DNA of 64,000 bases from Aquirhabdus parva (GCF_003351745.1 NZ_CP031222.1:3330207-3394206), one strand, 5' to 3'. Shown: positions 40,305 through 49,027, counted from the first letter of the stretch. The notes: generated by a model from the sequence alone, not told the origin. Program-made: numbers and translations.

Positions 40305-40469
40305 ATGATGAACGAGCGTTTTTTGATGGATGATGATAACCGCGGATATACCGTTGAAGAATCCCATTTGAGCACGTCTTCAAATGTGTTGTTTGTGCAG
40401 GAACAAAACATGATTTGGGATAAACCCATCTCAGTACAGAATGACGAGCCGTATGTGCTCGACATCTAA
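40305..40469 (+). CDS. Small acidic hypothetical protein
   Basis: Fifty-four codons from ATG 40305, with AGGAAGAG 7 nt upstream, a good ribosome site. Sequence MNERFLMDDDNRGYTVEESH... to ...NDEPYVLDI, acidic and without a membrane helix. It directly follows the haem-oxygenase-like gene and may belong to the same transcript. Family unknown; it could be a small partner or a leader peptide product. Confidence 0.6.
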   Translation: MMNERFLMDDDNRGYTVEESHLSTSSNVLFVQEQNMIWDKPISVQNDEPYVLDI

Positions 40470-40594
40470 AATTTTGCACCATTTTTTCTGGTGCTAAATC
40501 AAAAAAGTCTCGCTAGGGTAATAAGGGCTTTTTGAACAATTAGAAAGATCTAATAAAAATAACTAGATAATAAGAACAACATCACCTCGGCTTG

Positions 40595-40629
40595 GCCCAA
40601 ATCAGCAGTGTCTCCCCGCTGATTTGGGC
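40595..40629. terminator. Hairpin between convergent genes
   Basis: Perfect 12-bp stem GCCCAAATCAGC / GCTGATTTGGGC (40595-40606, 40618-40629), 11-nt loop. A weaker stem GCACCA/TGGTGC (40476-40481, 40489-40494) lies just after the small gene. I see no gene in 40470-40744. Confidence 0.65.
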
Positions 40630-40744
40630 TGCTTATTAATGGCTCATGAATTGTCCAAAAGCCATTCCTATGTCGTGGTTGTCCACCTTTCTCTAAAAAT
40701 GATCGCATTTAACGCCAACGCGTCATCTCATATCCGATATCTGA

Positions 40745-42274
40745 TTACAATCTGGCTTTTTCTTTCACCCAGCCATAGACCGCCGAAAAGGGTAATGCGC
40801 TACGGGCAAGGTAAGGAACACGCCAGAGGCCGCCATGATTGGCACTTTCACTGATTAACTCCAGAGGGTGATCGAGAGGATTGGCAGGATTGGCAGCGCT
40901 CTCTACACAGCGCAGATCATGCACCCAGATCGCAGCCATGATGGCATTGGTCGTTGCTGGCTCAAAGGCCTCGACCTGAAACAAATCGGCGCCATCAAAA
41001 GCTGACTTTAAGATCGGATTTTTAATCACTGAATGGGTCATGGTAGACGGAGCTACATTTAAGCAAACACGCTGACCCTCATGACGCGCTAGCGTTGCAC
41101 GCCACTGCTGTAGGCGTTTTGCCAAGGCATAGTTCGGTCCTTGCTCAATTACCAGACAATCTGCCACCCCATACGACTTTCCATTTTCCGAGCGAATGAG
41201 CGCATCGGTATTAGGTACAAAGAAATTCTTGAGCAACGCGACATGAATCGCATCGGTTAACACGCGCCGCACGAATGGTCGCTTGCCAAAACGGTCTCTT
41301 GCCTCATTTGCCGTTTCGGCGTTAATCGCATAGATATCCGTTGGAGTCAGCATATACATCAGGCTGGAGTCCGACTTGGCACGACTCACTTCACTCATCA
41401 CCGCATCCATCGCCATTGACACGCGGACATGACGCTCACCATCCAAATAAGCAATTGCCGCCAGATCAAGCGGCTGATCAAATCCTTTAAGCCATGTCGC
41501 AATTTCAGGAGTCTGAGTCAGTAAATTCGCACCAGCTATTTTGACTAGATCGCTGACTTTCGTACTCAGTTTGTCTTCAGTATCGATCGGAACAGGAAAG
41601 AAAAGCTTGGCATTACCGCGTTGTATTGTCTTGACAATTTTCTCCCAGACCACGGGATTTGGCAGGTCAATGGCAACAATATTTGCGCGCCACTGCGCAA
41701 GCCATGTGAGCGGTCCTGCCTCAGAGGCTGCACCGAACAGCACCATGGTGCGATCCGATAAATCGAGCCACTCCGGATGATCCAGCACACGGCGTAACGC
41801 ATCGGCATGGCTGGGTTCAACAATGCCATCACGCTCCCAGAGTCCGATCTGCTGACGCAAGCGATCGCCATATAGCATTTCCCCACGATAAGGGACAACC
41901 CATTCGGCAACGACCGGGCTTCCCGCACCATGCAATTCGATGGTTTTGAATGCAGGCGTCTGGAATGTACGCATCGCTTCAGGCAACGCATACTGCTGAC
42001 GGTTTCGGATAAAAACAAATTGTTTACAGGCTTCTGCCAAACCACTCTTTGCAATATTAATCGCGGCTTTGGGGGAACGAATGCCCGACTCTACCAACGC
42101 CCGAAAATGTACGGGGTATTGTTTACGCCACTGTCTCTCTCGGCGCACTGCCTCTGCTGCTTTCAAATTACTGCTCTCTAGAGCAATTGCAACAATCGCT
42201 TTACCGGTTGTGGTTGAGCTGGGTTGACCTTTATTTACAGGGGGAAACTGAATTCCCTCACCAATCGTAGACAT
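40745..42274 (-). CDS. Conserved-looking protein of unknown function (509 residues)
   Basis: A 509-residue soluble protein. The middle has a Rossmann-like strand-helix-strand: TMVLFGAASEAGPLTWLAQW followed by ANIVAIDLPNPVVWEKIV (about 175-212), and the C-terminal part has VWVHDLRC and a Pro-rich end (SANPANPLDHPLELI). I know no named family for it; NAD- or nucleotide-binding would be a guess from the Rossmann-like piece. It is divergent from a TetR gene across a 203-bp gap, and probably its target. Codon use is like its neighbours. Upstream AGAGG precedes the ATG at 42274 at long spacing. Confidence 0.75.
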   Translation of the reverse strand: MSTIGEGIQFPPVNKGQPSSTTTGKAIVAIALESSNLKAAEAVRRERQWRKQYPVHFRALVESGIRSPKAAINIAKSGLAEACKQFVFIRNRQQYALPEAMRTFQTPAFKTIELHGAGSPVVAEWVVPYRGEMLYGDRLRQQIGLWERDGIVEPSHADALRRVLDHPEWLDLSDRTMVLFGAASEAGPLTWLAQWRANIVAIDLPNPVVWEKIVKTIQRGNAKLFFPVPIDTEDKLSTKVSDLVKIAGANLLTQTPEIATWLKGFDQPLDLAAIAYLDGERHVRVSMAMDAVMSEVSRAKSDSSLMYMLTPTDIYAINAETANEARDRFGKRPFVRRVLTDAIHVALLKNFFVPNTDALIRSENGKSYGVADCLVIEQGPNYALAKRLQQWRATLARHEGQRVCLNVAPSTMTHSVIKNPILKSAFDGADLFQVEAFEPATTNAIMAAIWVHDLRCVESAANPANPLDHPLELISESANHGGLWRVPYLARSALPFSAVYGWVKEKARL

Positions 42275-42440
42275 ACGTACAAGCCTCTAGGCGGATTCAT
42301 CACGCCCGATCATAAAATCCATTCATTTTTATCTGGATGAAAATATTTCAGAATGCACAAATGGACTTTCATAGCATCTCTGAAATACCGTCACGCCTGA
42401 GATTTCCTCAATTGCTTGTTGATGCCGATTCAACTAAAAT

Positions 42441-42486
42441 ATCCGACACCTGTAGCATTTCTAGGAAAATATAACACGTGTCGGAT
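42441..42486. promoter_or_regulatory. Split inverted repeat over the tetR start
   Basis: ATCCGACAC (42441-42449) and GTGTCGGAT (42478-42486), perfect 9-bp arms 28 bp apart. The right arm covers the first possible start codon (GTG 42478) of the TetR gene. Confidence 0.5.
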
Positions 42487-43176
42487 TTAGAGACAAGCAC
42501 GTCTATAAACACGCCTGAAGAGGAACTTGTTGGAAAGCCATTGCCAGAGAGCAGAATGCCTTTGCAAGAACGCAGTCAACAACGCGTCGCCAAAGCACTG
42601 ACCGCGGCCGTCGCCATGCTGGAGCGTCTGGGCCCAGAAGAAACCTCTATTTCTGAAATTGCCAAAGAAGCAGGGATTCCGAGAGTCAGTCTTTATCAGT
42701 TTTTCCCCAGCAAATATGTGCTGTATACCCACCTCTCTAAGCTCTATCTAGGAGAGCTGCGGATGCTGTTGATTCAACTGACGCCAACCATCCGTCATAA
42801 ATCATGGCAAGAAGTCATCGTCGCCATCATTCATGAAGCAACTGTTTTTTATAATAAAACTCCTGCAGCAAGTATCTTGTTGCTCGGTCGATCCACCAGC
42901 AGAGCCGCACATTTGGTGCAAAAGTCTGCACTGAATGCAGTGGGTCAGGAAATTCACAACACTTTCGCGTCTTTGGATCGCCCGCTCTATCTGCCCACCA
43001 AACCGGATGTTGCAGAACTGGCTATCGACATTGGCTTTGCCTGTATGAAGCACGGTTACTATCGCGATAATTACATTTCACCCACAACGGAAATCGAAGC
43101 TGCACGCGCCGTTATCGGTTATGTCATTGCACTTAACATGCAAATTCCTACCGTAGATGTGACGGATCACCCATAA
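42478..43176 (+). CDS. TetR-family regulator
   Basis: Up to 232 residues from GTG 42478; ATG 42556 (MPLQERSQQRVAKAL) is the likelier start, since the first 26 residues are not part of the fold and the GTG lies in an operator arm. HTH: AKALTAAVAMLERLGPEETS then ISEIAKEAGIPRVSLYQFFP with recognition helix RVSLYQFFPSK. The C-terminal domain looks like TetR_C_41-type. Divergent from the 509-residue unknown. Its stop codon lies inside the terminator stem 43169-43210. Confidence 0.88.
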   Translation: MSDLETSTSINTPEEELVGKPLPESRMPLQERSQQRVAKALTAAVAMLERLGPEETSISEIAKEAGIPRVSLYQFFPSKYVLYTHLSKLYLGELRMLLIQLTPTIRHKSWQEVIVAIIHEATVFYNKTPAASILLLGRSTSRAAHLVQKSALNAVGQEIHNTFASLDRPLYLPTKPDVAELAIDIGFACMKHGYYRDNYISPTTEIEAARAVIGYVIALNMQIPTVDVTDHP

Positions 43177-43210
43177 AAAAACACCCCATCACGGGGTGTT
43201 TTTTATGGGT
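43169..43210. terminator. Bidirectional intrinsic terminator
   Basis: A long hairpin with ACACCCC/GGGGTGT core (loop ATCAC) continued by A/T runs and ACCCAT/ATGGGT. It serves the converging TetR and OmpA-like genes. Confidence 0.9.
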
Positions 43211-43219
43211 AGAAACAAA

Positions 43220-44098
43220 CTAAGGCAGCGCCACAAAGGTAATACGGCGATTTTGCTGGCGACCTTCAGCCGTGTCATTGCTGGCAATCGGTTGGCTTTG
43301 ACCATAGCCTTTAGCCACCATACGATCCGCAGCAATGCCTTTACGCGTAAGATACGCCACCACACTAGCTGCGCGTGCCTCGGACAGTGTCTGATTGCTA
43401 GGTGCATTGCCTTGATTATCAGTATGCCCTGCAACCTCAAAACGACCTTCTTTCAAACAAGTCGAAACTTGATCAAGAATCTCTTTGCCTTTGGCTGCCA
43501 ATACAGACTGACCAGAAGCAAACTCTATACTGGATTTAAGAGTCTCCTCACACGCGGAGTCTTTGGCCATATTGCTCACTACCGCAATCTGCAATTGATT
43601 ATCGATGCGATAGGCTGCGCCAAATAAATCCTGTGCAACCTGCCCTTGAGCAACTTTGGCAATATCATCCGTGACCGTTCCAGTCAGCAGCACCGTTTTG
43701 TCATGAATCGCGATACCGGTAATTCCTGCTGATTTTTGCCATGCAAACAGTTTACCGAGATCCATACTGGGATTGCTTGCTGCAGCATCGATGGTCAATT
43801 GATCCGTCACATGATCCGCTCCGTACTGGGCTGTAGCAGCCTGAATGATTGCATCTTTAGTCGCCTGATCCTTTACTGCCCCAGTTAATATCAGATGACC
43901 ATCCTTCAGTTCGGAAGTAAAGGACACCCCGTGGGCGGTTTCGGCAGCGGTTGTCGGGGCGACAGTGGGGACGACCTCATGTTTTTGCATCCAGCAACCG
44001 CGTAACAATAGCAACAGTAAAATGGCCGCCACAATCCAGCGTACCCAATTGCACCATGCAGGCCGCGCAGGTTCACAACAATTATGATAGTTAAGCAT
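43220..44098 (-). CDS. OmpA-family protein with BON-like domains
   Basis: A 292-residue envelope protein. N-terminal membrane helix (WVRWIVAAILLLLLLRGCWM, about 18-37; a possible uncleaved anchor), two BON-type repeats (LILTGAVKDQATKDAIIQAA and VLLTGTVTDDIAKVAQGQVA), and a C-terminal OmpA/MotB peptidoglycan-binding domain: SSIEFASGQSVLAAKGKEIL, FEVAGHTDNQGNAPSNQTLS, RAASVVAYLTRKGIAADRMV, GYGQSQPIASN. This is the layout of OmpATb/ArfA-like proteins. It would link the inner membrane to the cell wall. GGAG lies 8 nt from the ATG. Downstream partner of the gene at 44128, 29 bp apart. Confidence 0.88.
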   Translation of the reverse strand: MLNYHNCCEPARPAWCNWVRWIVAAILLLLLLRGCWMQKHEVVPTVAPTTAAETAHGVSFTSELKDGHLILTGAVKDQATKDAIIQAATAQYGADHVTDQLTIDAAASNPSMDLGKLFAWQKSAGITGIAIHDKTVLLTGTVTDDIAKVAQGQVAQDLFGAAYRIDNQLQIAVVSNMAKDSACEETLKSSIEFASGQSVLAAKGKEILDQVSTCLKEGRFEVAGHTDNQGNAPSNQTLSEARAASVVAYLTRKGIAADRMVAKGYGQSQPIASNDTAEGRQQNRRITFVALP

Positions 44099-44127
44099 TT
44101 GATTTCTCCTGAGCCTTGGATGGACGC

Positions 44128-44685
44128 TTAAGTCCGTACGCCACCTTTTAACTCGCCAATCAATTGCTCAAATGCGGCAACGTCGCCTTTGGCAATGAGT
44201 GCGGCTTGTTCAGGCCATGTGCCAGGATTGGCCAATTGAAAGTGCGATCCGCCCTCTTTCAAAATTCCCTCAAGCGTTGCAACAGGTGTAGTCGCCAGTT
44301 CGTGAAAACGATGAATACCAGCAGCATTCAAGAGCTCACCAATTTTTGGGCCAATCCCTTCAATGACTTGGAGATTATCGGTGCCATCTTTGTTGAGAAA
44401 AGCGGCAAGCGTCGGCAGCACAGCAGCGGCAGCTGGCACGGGAGCAACCACAGGAGGTTCAGATGCGGCATCCGTCACGACAGGAAGGACTGTTGGCGTG
44501 GTTGGGGGATTGGGTTTGAAATCAGAACGTGGGGTCGGATTATAGGGAGTGGGGGTATTTTTTTTAGTGCCGTGCTTGCTGCAATTCTCATTGGTGCATT
44601 TGCATTTACAAAACAGAATATTGAAAATCCAATGCATGATCCAGCCAATTAACAGCCCAAGCGTCAGCCACCAGAACTTATCCAT
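44128..44685 (-). CDS. Membrane-anchored helix-hairpin-helix protein
   Basis: About 185 residues. One N-terminal helix (FWWLTLGLLIGWIMHWIFNI), a Cys cluster just after it (CKCKCTNENC, possible metal site), a Pro/Thr/Ala-rich linker, then a C-terminal helix-hairpin-helix unit DNLQVIEGIGPKIGELLNAA (about 107-126) with NPGTWPEQAALIAKGDVAAF. The HhH resembles the DUF4332/predicted 5'-nuclease-like proteins, which bind DNA non-specifically or act as protein-interaction modules. GGAG at proper spacing chooses ATG 44685. Upstream gene of the OmpA/BON pair; the two probably act together in the envelope. Confidence 0.8.
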   Translation of the reverse strand: MDKFWWLTLGLLIGWIMHWIFNILFCKCKCTNENCSKHGTKKNTPTPYNPTPRSDFKPNPPTTPTVLPVVTDAASEPPVVAPVPAAAAVLPTLAAFLNKDGTDNLQVIEGIGPKIGELLNAAGIHRFHELATTPVATLEGILKEGGSHFQLANPGTWPEQAALIAKGDVAAFEQLIGELKGGVRT

Positions 44686-44700
44686 AATATACTCCGTCAA

Positions 44701-44958
44701 TTTATCATTATAAAAACACCATCAGTCCATGGCTCAAAAAGCCGATTCAAGAGGACAGCCATTGCGCGGTGCAACACCGTCATCTCAAGCACAGGACAAG
44801 TTTCCAATTAATAAATTGCTGGAGCTGTGATTGCCAGATCAGAAATTCAAATTAACGCGTCTTATATGGCAGAAAAAAATCCATCACCAGTCTTATTATT
44901 AATGCGAAATTTGTCACAAGATCGACTCGAATCTACGCCTAGTCCTTGAAATACGCAA
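44701..44958. other. Intergenic region without recognisable gene
   Basis: No supported frame between the HhH gene and the PaaX-like gene. The only distinct element is the palindrome at 44959-44976. Confidence 0.5.
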
Positions 44959-44976
44959 TATTTTTGTACAAAAATA
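44959..44976. promoter_or_regulatory. Palindrome upstream of the PaaX-like regulator
   Basis: Perfect 18-bp palindrome TATTTTTGTACAAAAATA, about 150 bp upstream of the PaaX-like start and 260 bp from the HhH start. Operator candidate for either. Confidence 0.45.
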
Positions 44977-45123
44977 CCGCAATTGGGCGACACCCTCACC
45001 CTTTAAAAGTTGAGGTCGTTAAAAATATTAAATCCGCGCGGGGTTGGCCACGTAACATCAACGCATTTGCAAATTTCACGGCTATGCTATGCTAGAGAAT
45101 ATTCTTATATTTTAACGCCATTG

Positions 45124-45918
45124 ATGAAGATTACCCCACGCAAACTCATTCTTGACCTTCTACTCGCTGGTGACGGTCAGCCGCTGACCTCTAAAGAAGC
45201 CGTTGCCGCCTGTGGTTTATTTCAGATTGGTGAGACCAGCGCGCGCGTGGCATTAACCCGTTTACTGGCAGATGGTTTGATCAAAAGTGTCGAACGTGGG
45301 ATCTATCAGCTGGGACCGAATGCAATTGAGTTGGCTGGAGAGATTGCCGCGTGGCGCACCATAGACCGCAATGTGCGAGAGTGGACCGGGGACTATATCA
45401 CTGTCTTTACCGCAACCTTGGGACGTACCGACCGCACCGCTTTAGTTCGCCGCGAGCGCGCATTGAAAATGCTCGGTTTTCGCGAACTGGACAAAGGCTA
45501 CTATATCCGGCCCAATAATATCGGCACTGACCTCAATCCCATCATCGAAAAGCTGCGTAATCTGGGACTCGAGCAGTCCGCCATCGTTGCAACATCGGAT
45601 CACTTTGAAACGGCGGTTGAGGCACAGATTAACCGACTTTGGGATGGCAAAGCACTAACCAAAAGCTACGCCGCGTTAAGCAAAAAACTGGAAAACTGGA
45701 TTGCGCATGCGGATCAACTGGATCTGGAAACCGCCGCCCAAGAATCATTGATCCTCGGTCGCTCGGCGATTCATCAGGTGGTGTTTGATCCGTTATTGCC
45801 GCTACCTTGGGTTGATCCTGATGTACGTAATCAATTCTTCGCCGTCGTGCGTCACTTTGATCAAGTGGGTAAAGTCATCTGGCTTAAGTTACGCCAGAAT
45901 GGCTTTATCCCGAATTAG
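45124..45918 (+). CDS. PaaX-family transcriptional regulator
   Basis: About 264 residues from ATG 45124 (MKITPRKLILDLLLAG). The winged HTH ACGLFQIGETSARVALTRLL then ADGLIKSVERGIYQLG is the PaaX N-terminal pattern (S-x-x-(AT)-x-R-x-x-L-x-R-L-x-x-x-G). The body has EWTGDYITVFTATLGRTDRT, the typical W-x-G-x-W-x-x-V region in a diverged form, and the C-terminal PaaX domain. PaaX represses phenylacetyl-CoA catabolism; relatives control other acyl-CoA pathways. The desaturase/acyl-CoA dehydrogenase pair just downstream on the other strand is a plausible target. Frame is open earlier, but the first codons look non-coding. Confidence 0.82.
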   Translation: MKITPRKLILDLLLAGDGQPLTSKEAVAACGLFQIGETSARVALTRLLADGLIKSVERGIYQLGPNAIELAGEIAAWRTIDRNVREWTGDYITVFTATLGRTDRTALVRRERALKMLGFRELDKGYYIRPNNIGTDLNPIIEKLRNLGLEQSAIVATSDHFETAVEAQINRLWDGKALTKSYAALSKKLENWIAHADQLDLETAAQESLILGRSAIHQVVFDPLLPLPWVDPDVRNQFFAVVRHFDQVGKVIWLKLRQNGFIPN

Positions 45919-46067
45919 AACCCTGACCAGCTACATTCACCCTAAAAAGGTCTGTGATGACAGGCGAAAGCCTGATAGAGCAGAAAAAGCAAAAAACCGA
46001 ATGCCGCATATAACAATACTTCACTACAACGAACAAACATAACGCTAAGCTTCCTCTTTTTTATTTT

Positions 46068-46087
46068 GGGTCATGAAGACCCTTTTC
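46068..46087. terminator. Terminator hairpin between PaaX-like gene and desaturase
   Basis: GGGTC-ATGAA-GACCC followed by TTTTC on the + strand, with A-rich flank on the other side; between converging stops. Confidence 0.65.
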
Positions 46088-46093
46088 TTGTTT

Positions 46094-47107
46094 TTAAACC
46101 ATGGGTTTAACCTCACGGCTTGACATGACTCTCAGTACTTCGAAATAAGTCGGTGGCGCGGGCACATAACCCCGTGCACGCAGTAGCTGATGCATGTGCG
46201 GCAGACGAAAATACGGAACCGATGCCATCAAATGATGTTCGATATGAAAGTTTACCCGAATCGGCGCAACCAGCGCACGCGCGATAAAGCCTGCCTCGGT
46301 AGTTCGTGTGTTGCGGAGTACATCAGTTGTCGTCTCCATCGCCGCATGTTCTGCCATGGAGCGGATACGGATAAACAATGGGAACGGCGTGATATAGGCC
46401 AACAGCCAAAATAGATAGAATGCTGGATGACCCGATAACCACAGCAGCCCAAACAGCATCCCATTGGTGATGATCGTCGCGCCGCTGTTTTTCAAGAACG
46501 TGAGCGGATAGGACCACCAACAACGACCCGCCTGAGGAAGGCGCTTGATCTCATTGGTGACGGTCCATTCAAAGATACCGACATCCATCAGAATACGACC
46601 AACAATAAACTTCAGCCCTGTCACACCGAAGATATCACGCAGGAACTTGCGCCGTAGAGAAGCCTGAGTCGTCGGCAAACCCGCGACCAAAGACAAATCA
46701 GGGTCATCAATTGTGGAAGTTTTGGCATGGTGTTTTAAATGATAAGGGCGATAGTTGTACAAGTTATTCCACACGGGACGCGCGCAGAGCCATTGCGTTA
46801 AATGATCATTAAGCCATGGCGTTTTAAACAAGGTGCCATGTGCAGCATCATGGGTAAGAATCCCCAGCGCCAGTTGTCTGCCCCCCAAGATAATCAAGGC
46901 GAGGATACTAACCAGCACCTTACCGACTTCCCCCCAAACACCCAATCCACTCAGGATAGGCCATGCAAGGCTCAGCCCGACGAAGGTCAGTGCAATCACC
47001 GACCAAGTAAAGCCAATAGCATAAGCACCCATCCAATCGGACTTTTTCGTCAAGAGATCAATCTCTTCCCGACTAAAAAGTGAGGTCACTGCGGTACGCT
47101 GATTCAT
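46094..47107 (-). CDS. Membrane fatty acid desaturase
   Basis: A 337-residue desaturase with four to six helices. Three histidine boxes: THDAAHGTL (His86, His90), HLKHHAKT (His123, His126, His127) and FHIEHHLMASVPYFRLP (about 293-309), in the order of acyl-lipid or sphingolipid-type desaturases that use diiron and oxygen. It introduces a double bond in a membrane acyl chain. AAGGAAAACC before ATG 47107 is a good ribosome site; an ATG 36 bases upstream overlaps the neighbour stop. Co-transcribed with the AidB-like dehydrogenase, 32 bp apart. Confidence 0.9.
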   Translation of the reverse strand: MNQRTAVTSLFSREEIDLLTKKSDWMGAYAIGFTWSVIALTFVGLSLAWPILSGLGVWGEVGKVLVSILALIILGGRQLALGILTHDAAHGTLFKTPWLNDHLTQWLCARPVWNNLYNYRPYHLKHHAKTSTIDDPDLSLVAGLPTTQASLRRKFLRDIFGVTGLKFIVGRILMDVGIFEWTVTNEIKRLPQAGRCWWSYPLTFLKNSGATIITNGMLFGLLWLSGHPAFYLFWLLAYITPFPLFIRIRSMAEHAAMETTTDVLRNTRTTEAGFIARALVAPIRVNFHIEHHLMASVPYFRLPHMHQLLRARGYVPAPPTYFEVLRVMSSREVKPMV

Positions 47108-47139
47108 AGTGGTTTTCCTTATTCTTTTTAGGGCTGCAG

Positions 47140-48816
47140 TCACGCGGTGAGCGGGTTACCACGATTGATCAAATAGGCACAATCAATGCCGCGCGGTAAA
47201 GTGCCATAGTTACGCTCGCCATGCGCGCCGAGACGCGACTGGATAAACGCATCAGACACCACAGCATTACCCGCTTGCACCAGCAGACTGGCCTGCATCG
47301 TCAAGGACATCTGCTCAACGATATGGCGTGCCCGATATTGCATGTCGCTTTGGTCTGTCAGTTCTTGATGCAGCGCTAGGATTTTTTGATCCAGCAGGGC
47401 GTGCTGGCCTTTAGCCTTATTCAATTCGGCAAACCAGACCTGTACGGCTTCTGGGGTTTTGGCCATCGCACGCAGCATATCCAGCGCCTGTACGTTGCCT
47501 GACCCTTCCCAGATGGCATTGATCGGTGCATCCCGATAGAGGCGCGCCATGATGAAATCATCCATCACCCCATTGCCACCGATACACTCCATCGCCTCAT
47601 AGGCATGGTTAGGATTGCGTTTGCAGACCCAGTATTTCCCTGCGGGCAGTCCTAGGCGCAACAGCTGTTTTTCATAAGGGTCTTTCGGCTTGTCCAGAGC
47701 CTGTGCCATACGCATAGTGATGGCGAGTGCGCCTTCGACTTCAAGCTGAAGGTCCGCCAATACATTCTGCATTGCGGGTTGATGAATCAGCAGATCACCA
47801 AAGGCGCTGCGATGCGCCGCATGATGAATCGCTTGAGCCACGCCATGACGCATGCTGGCGGTGGAACCGACCATACAATCAAAGCGGGTCATCCCCACCA
47901 TCTCGATAATGGTCGGAACACCACGCCCTTCTGCGCCAACCATCCAGCCCAGTGCGCCGCGTAATTCAATTTCAGACGAGGCATTCGATACATTGCCCAT
48001 TTTGTTTTTCAGCCGCTGGACTTGCACCGGGTTCTTGCTGCCATCGGGACGCCAACGCGGTACGAGGAAACACGATAAGCCGCCAGCCGATTGTGCCAGC
48101 ATCAAAAACGCATCACACATCGGCGCCGAGGTAAACCACTTATGACCGATCAACTCATAGGCTTTCCCCTCACCTTCAGCCCCGAGTGCATAGGCACGGG
48201 TGGTATTGGCACGCACATCTGAGCCGCCTTGTTTTTCGGTCATGCCCATACCGATGGTCAGTGCCTGTTTTTCCATATGCGGCACATTGCGTGGGTCATA
48301 GCCTTTGGTCAAAATCTTGGGTAACCATTCCGTAGCCAATGGACTACCCGCTAATGCAGGCACAGACGCAAAAGTCATGGTCACTGGACAGCCATGCCCG
48401 GCATCCACCTGACCTTGCAGCAGATTCATGGCGGCTCTGGCCACATGGGCACCCGGTTTAGGATCAATCCATGGTTCTGCATGCAGACCCGACTCCAGCG
48501 CCAGCGCCATCAGGTTGTGGTAACCGTCATGGTACTTGACCAGATCGACCCGGTTGCCCAAGCGATCATGACTATGGAACTGCGGTTTGAATTCGTTGGC
48601 CAGATAGCCCCACTCCATGACCTCGCTGCTGCCAGTCCGTGTGCCATGGGCTGATATTTTGGGGATCGCCCATGCAGCACCACCACGTACCACGGCCTCT
48701 TTCAGCGCGGTATCTCCTTCAAAAGCGTTGTAATCCACCAGCGGTGGTGTCTGATTAAAGACCTCATGGGTACTGGCGAGGGGATCGGGGTGCAGTTCTA
48801 ATTTGGATGCGTTCAT
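47140..48816 (-). CDS. AidB-like acyl-CoA dehydrogenase
   Basis: A 558-residue flavoenzyme of the acyl-CoA dehydrogenase fold, longer at the N-terminus than chain-length enzymes, as in AidB. Segments: GMGMTEKQGGSDVRANTT (FAD/substrate region, about 190-207), HKWFTSAPMCDAFLML, MVGMTRFDCMVGSTASMRHG, and the C-terminal ECIGGNGVMDDFIMARLYRD with INAIWEGSGNVQALDMLRA. AidB binds DNA and protects from alkylation in E. coli, but many homologues serve lipid catabolism. Here the desaturase neighbour favours the lipid role. Start ATG 48816. First gene of the leftward pair. Confidence 0.9.
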   Translation of the reverse strand: MNASKLELHPDPLASTHEVFNQTPPLVDYNAFEGDTALKEAVVRGGAAWAIPKISAHGTRTGSSEVMEWGYLANEFKPQFHSHDRLGNRVDLVKYHDGYHNLMALALESGLHAEPWIDPKPGAHVARAAMNLLQGQVDAGHGCPVTMTFASVPALAGSPLATEWLPKILTKGYDPRNVPHMEKQALTIGMGMTEKQGGSDVRANTTRAYALGAEGEGKAYELIGHKWFTSAPMCDAFLMLAQSAGGLSCFLVPRWRPDGSKNPVQVQRLKNKMGNVSNASSEIELRGALGWMVGAEGRGVPTIIEMVGMTRFDCMVGSTASMRHGVAQAIHHAAHRSAFGDLLIHQPAMQNVLADLQLEVEGALAITMRMAQALDKPKDPYEKQLLRLGLPAGKYWVCKRNPNHAYEAMECIGGNGVMDDFIMARLYRDAPINAIWEGSGNVQALDMLRAMAKTPEAVQVWFAELNKAKGQHALLDQKILALHQELTDQSDMQYRARHIVEQMSLTMQASLLVQAGNAVVSDAFIQSRLGAHGERNYGTLPRGIDCAYLINRGNPLTA

Positions 48817-48896
48817 GGAAAGTCACCACTATAGCGTTGGTGGGGTCTGTAACATCAGACCAATTAATTACACATATATTCAATATATGCTATAAA

Positions 48897-48910
48897 TTGT
48901 AATAATACAA
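48897..48910. promoter_or_regulatory. Small palindrome in the AidB-like/TerC gap
   Basis: TTGTA-ATAA-TACAA, about 80 bp upstream of the AidB-like start. It could be the operator of the desaturase/dehydrogenase operon. Confidence 0.35.
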
Positions 48911-48981
48911 ATTAAATTTACCGCTGCTCATCAGCGTGATGGGTGTCTTTTTTATAAGGCTGTAATGAGCCTGAACGGCAA

Positions 48982-49027
48982 GTCCGTGCATGAGTCATAT
49001 GCTGTTTTTTTACATATCATTACGGAC
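48982..49027 (+). promoter_or_regulatory. Folded leader candidate upstream of the TerC-CBS gene
   Basis: GTCCGT (48982-48987) pairs with ACGGAC (49022-49027), with inner ATGA/TCAT and ATATG/CATAT pairs and a T-rich loop. A second palindrome GCCTGATATCAGGC (49087-49100) is followed by a T-rich run, like a weak terminator. Both precede the gene start at 49231. I see no gene in this 414-bp interval. Confidence 0.4.
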
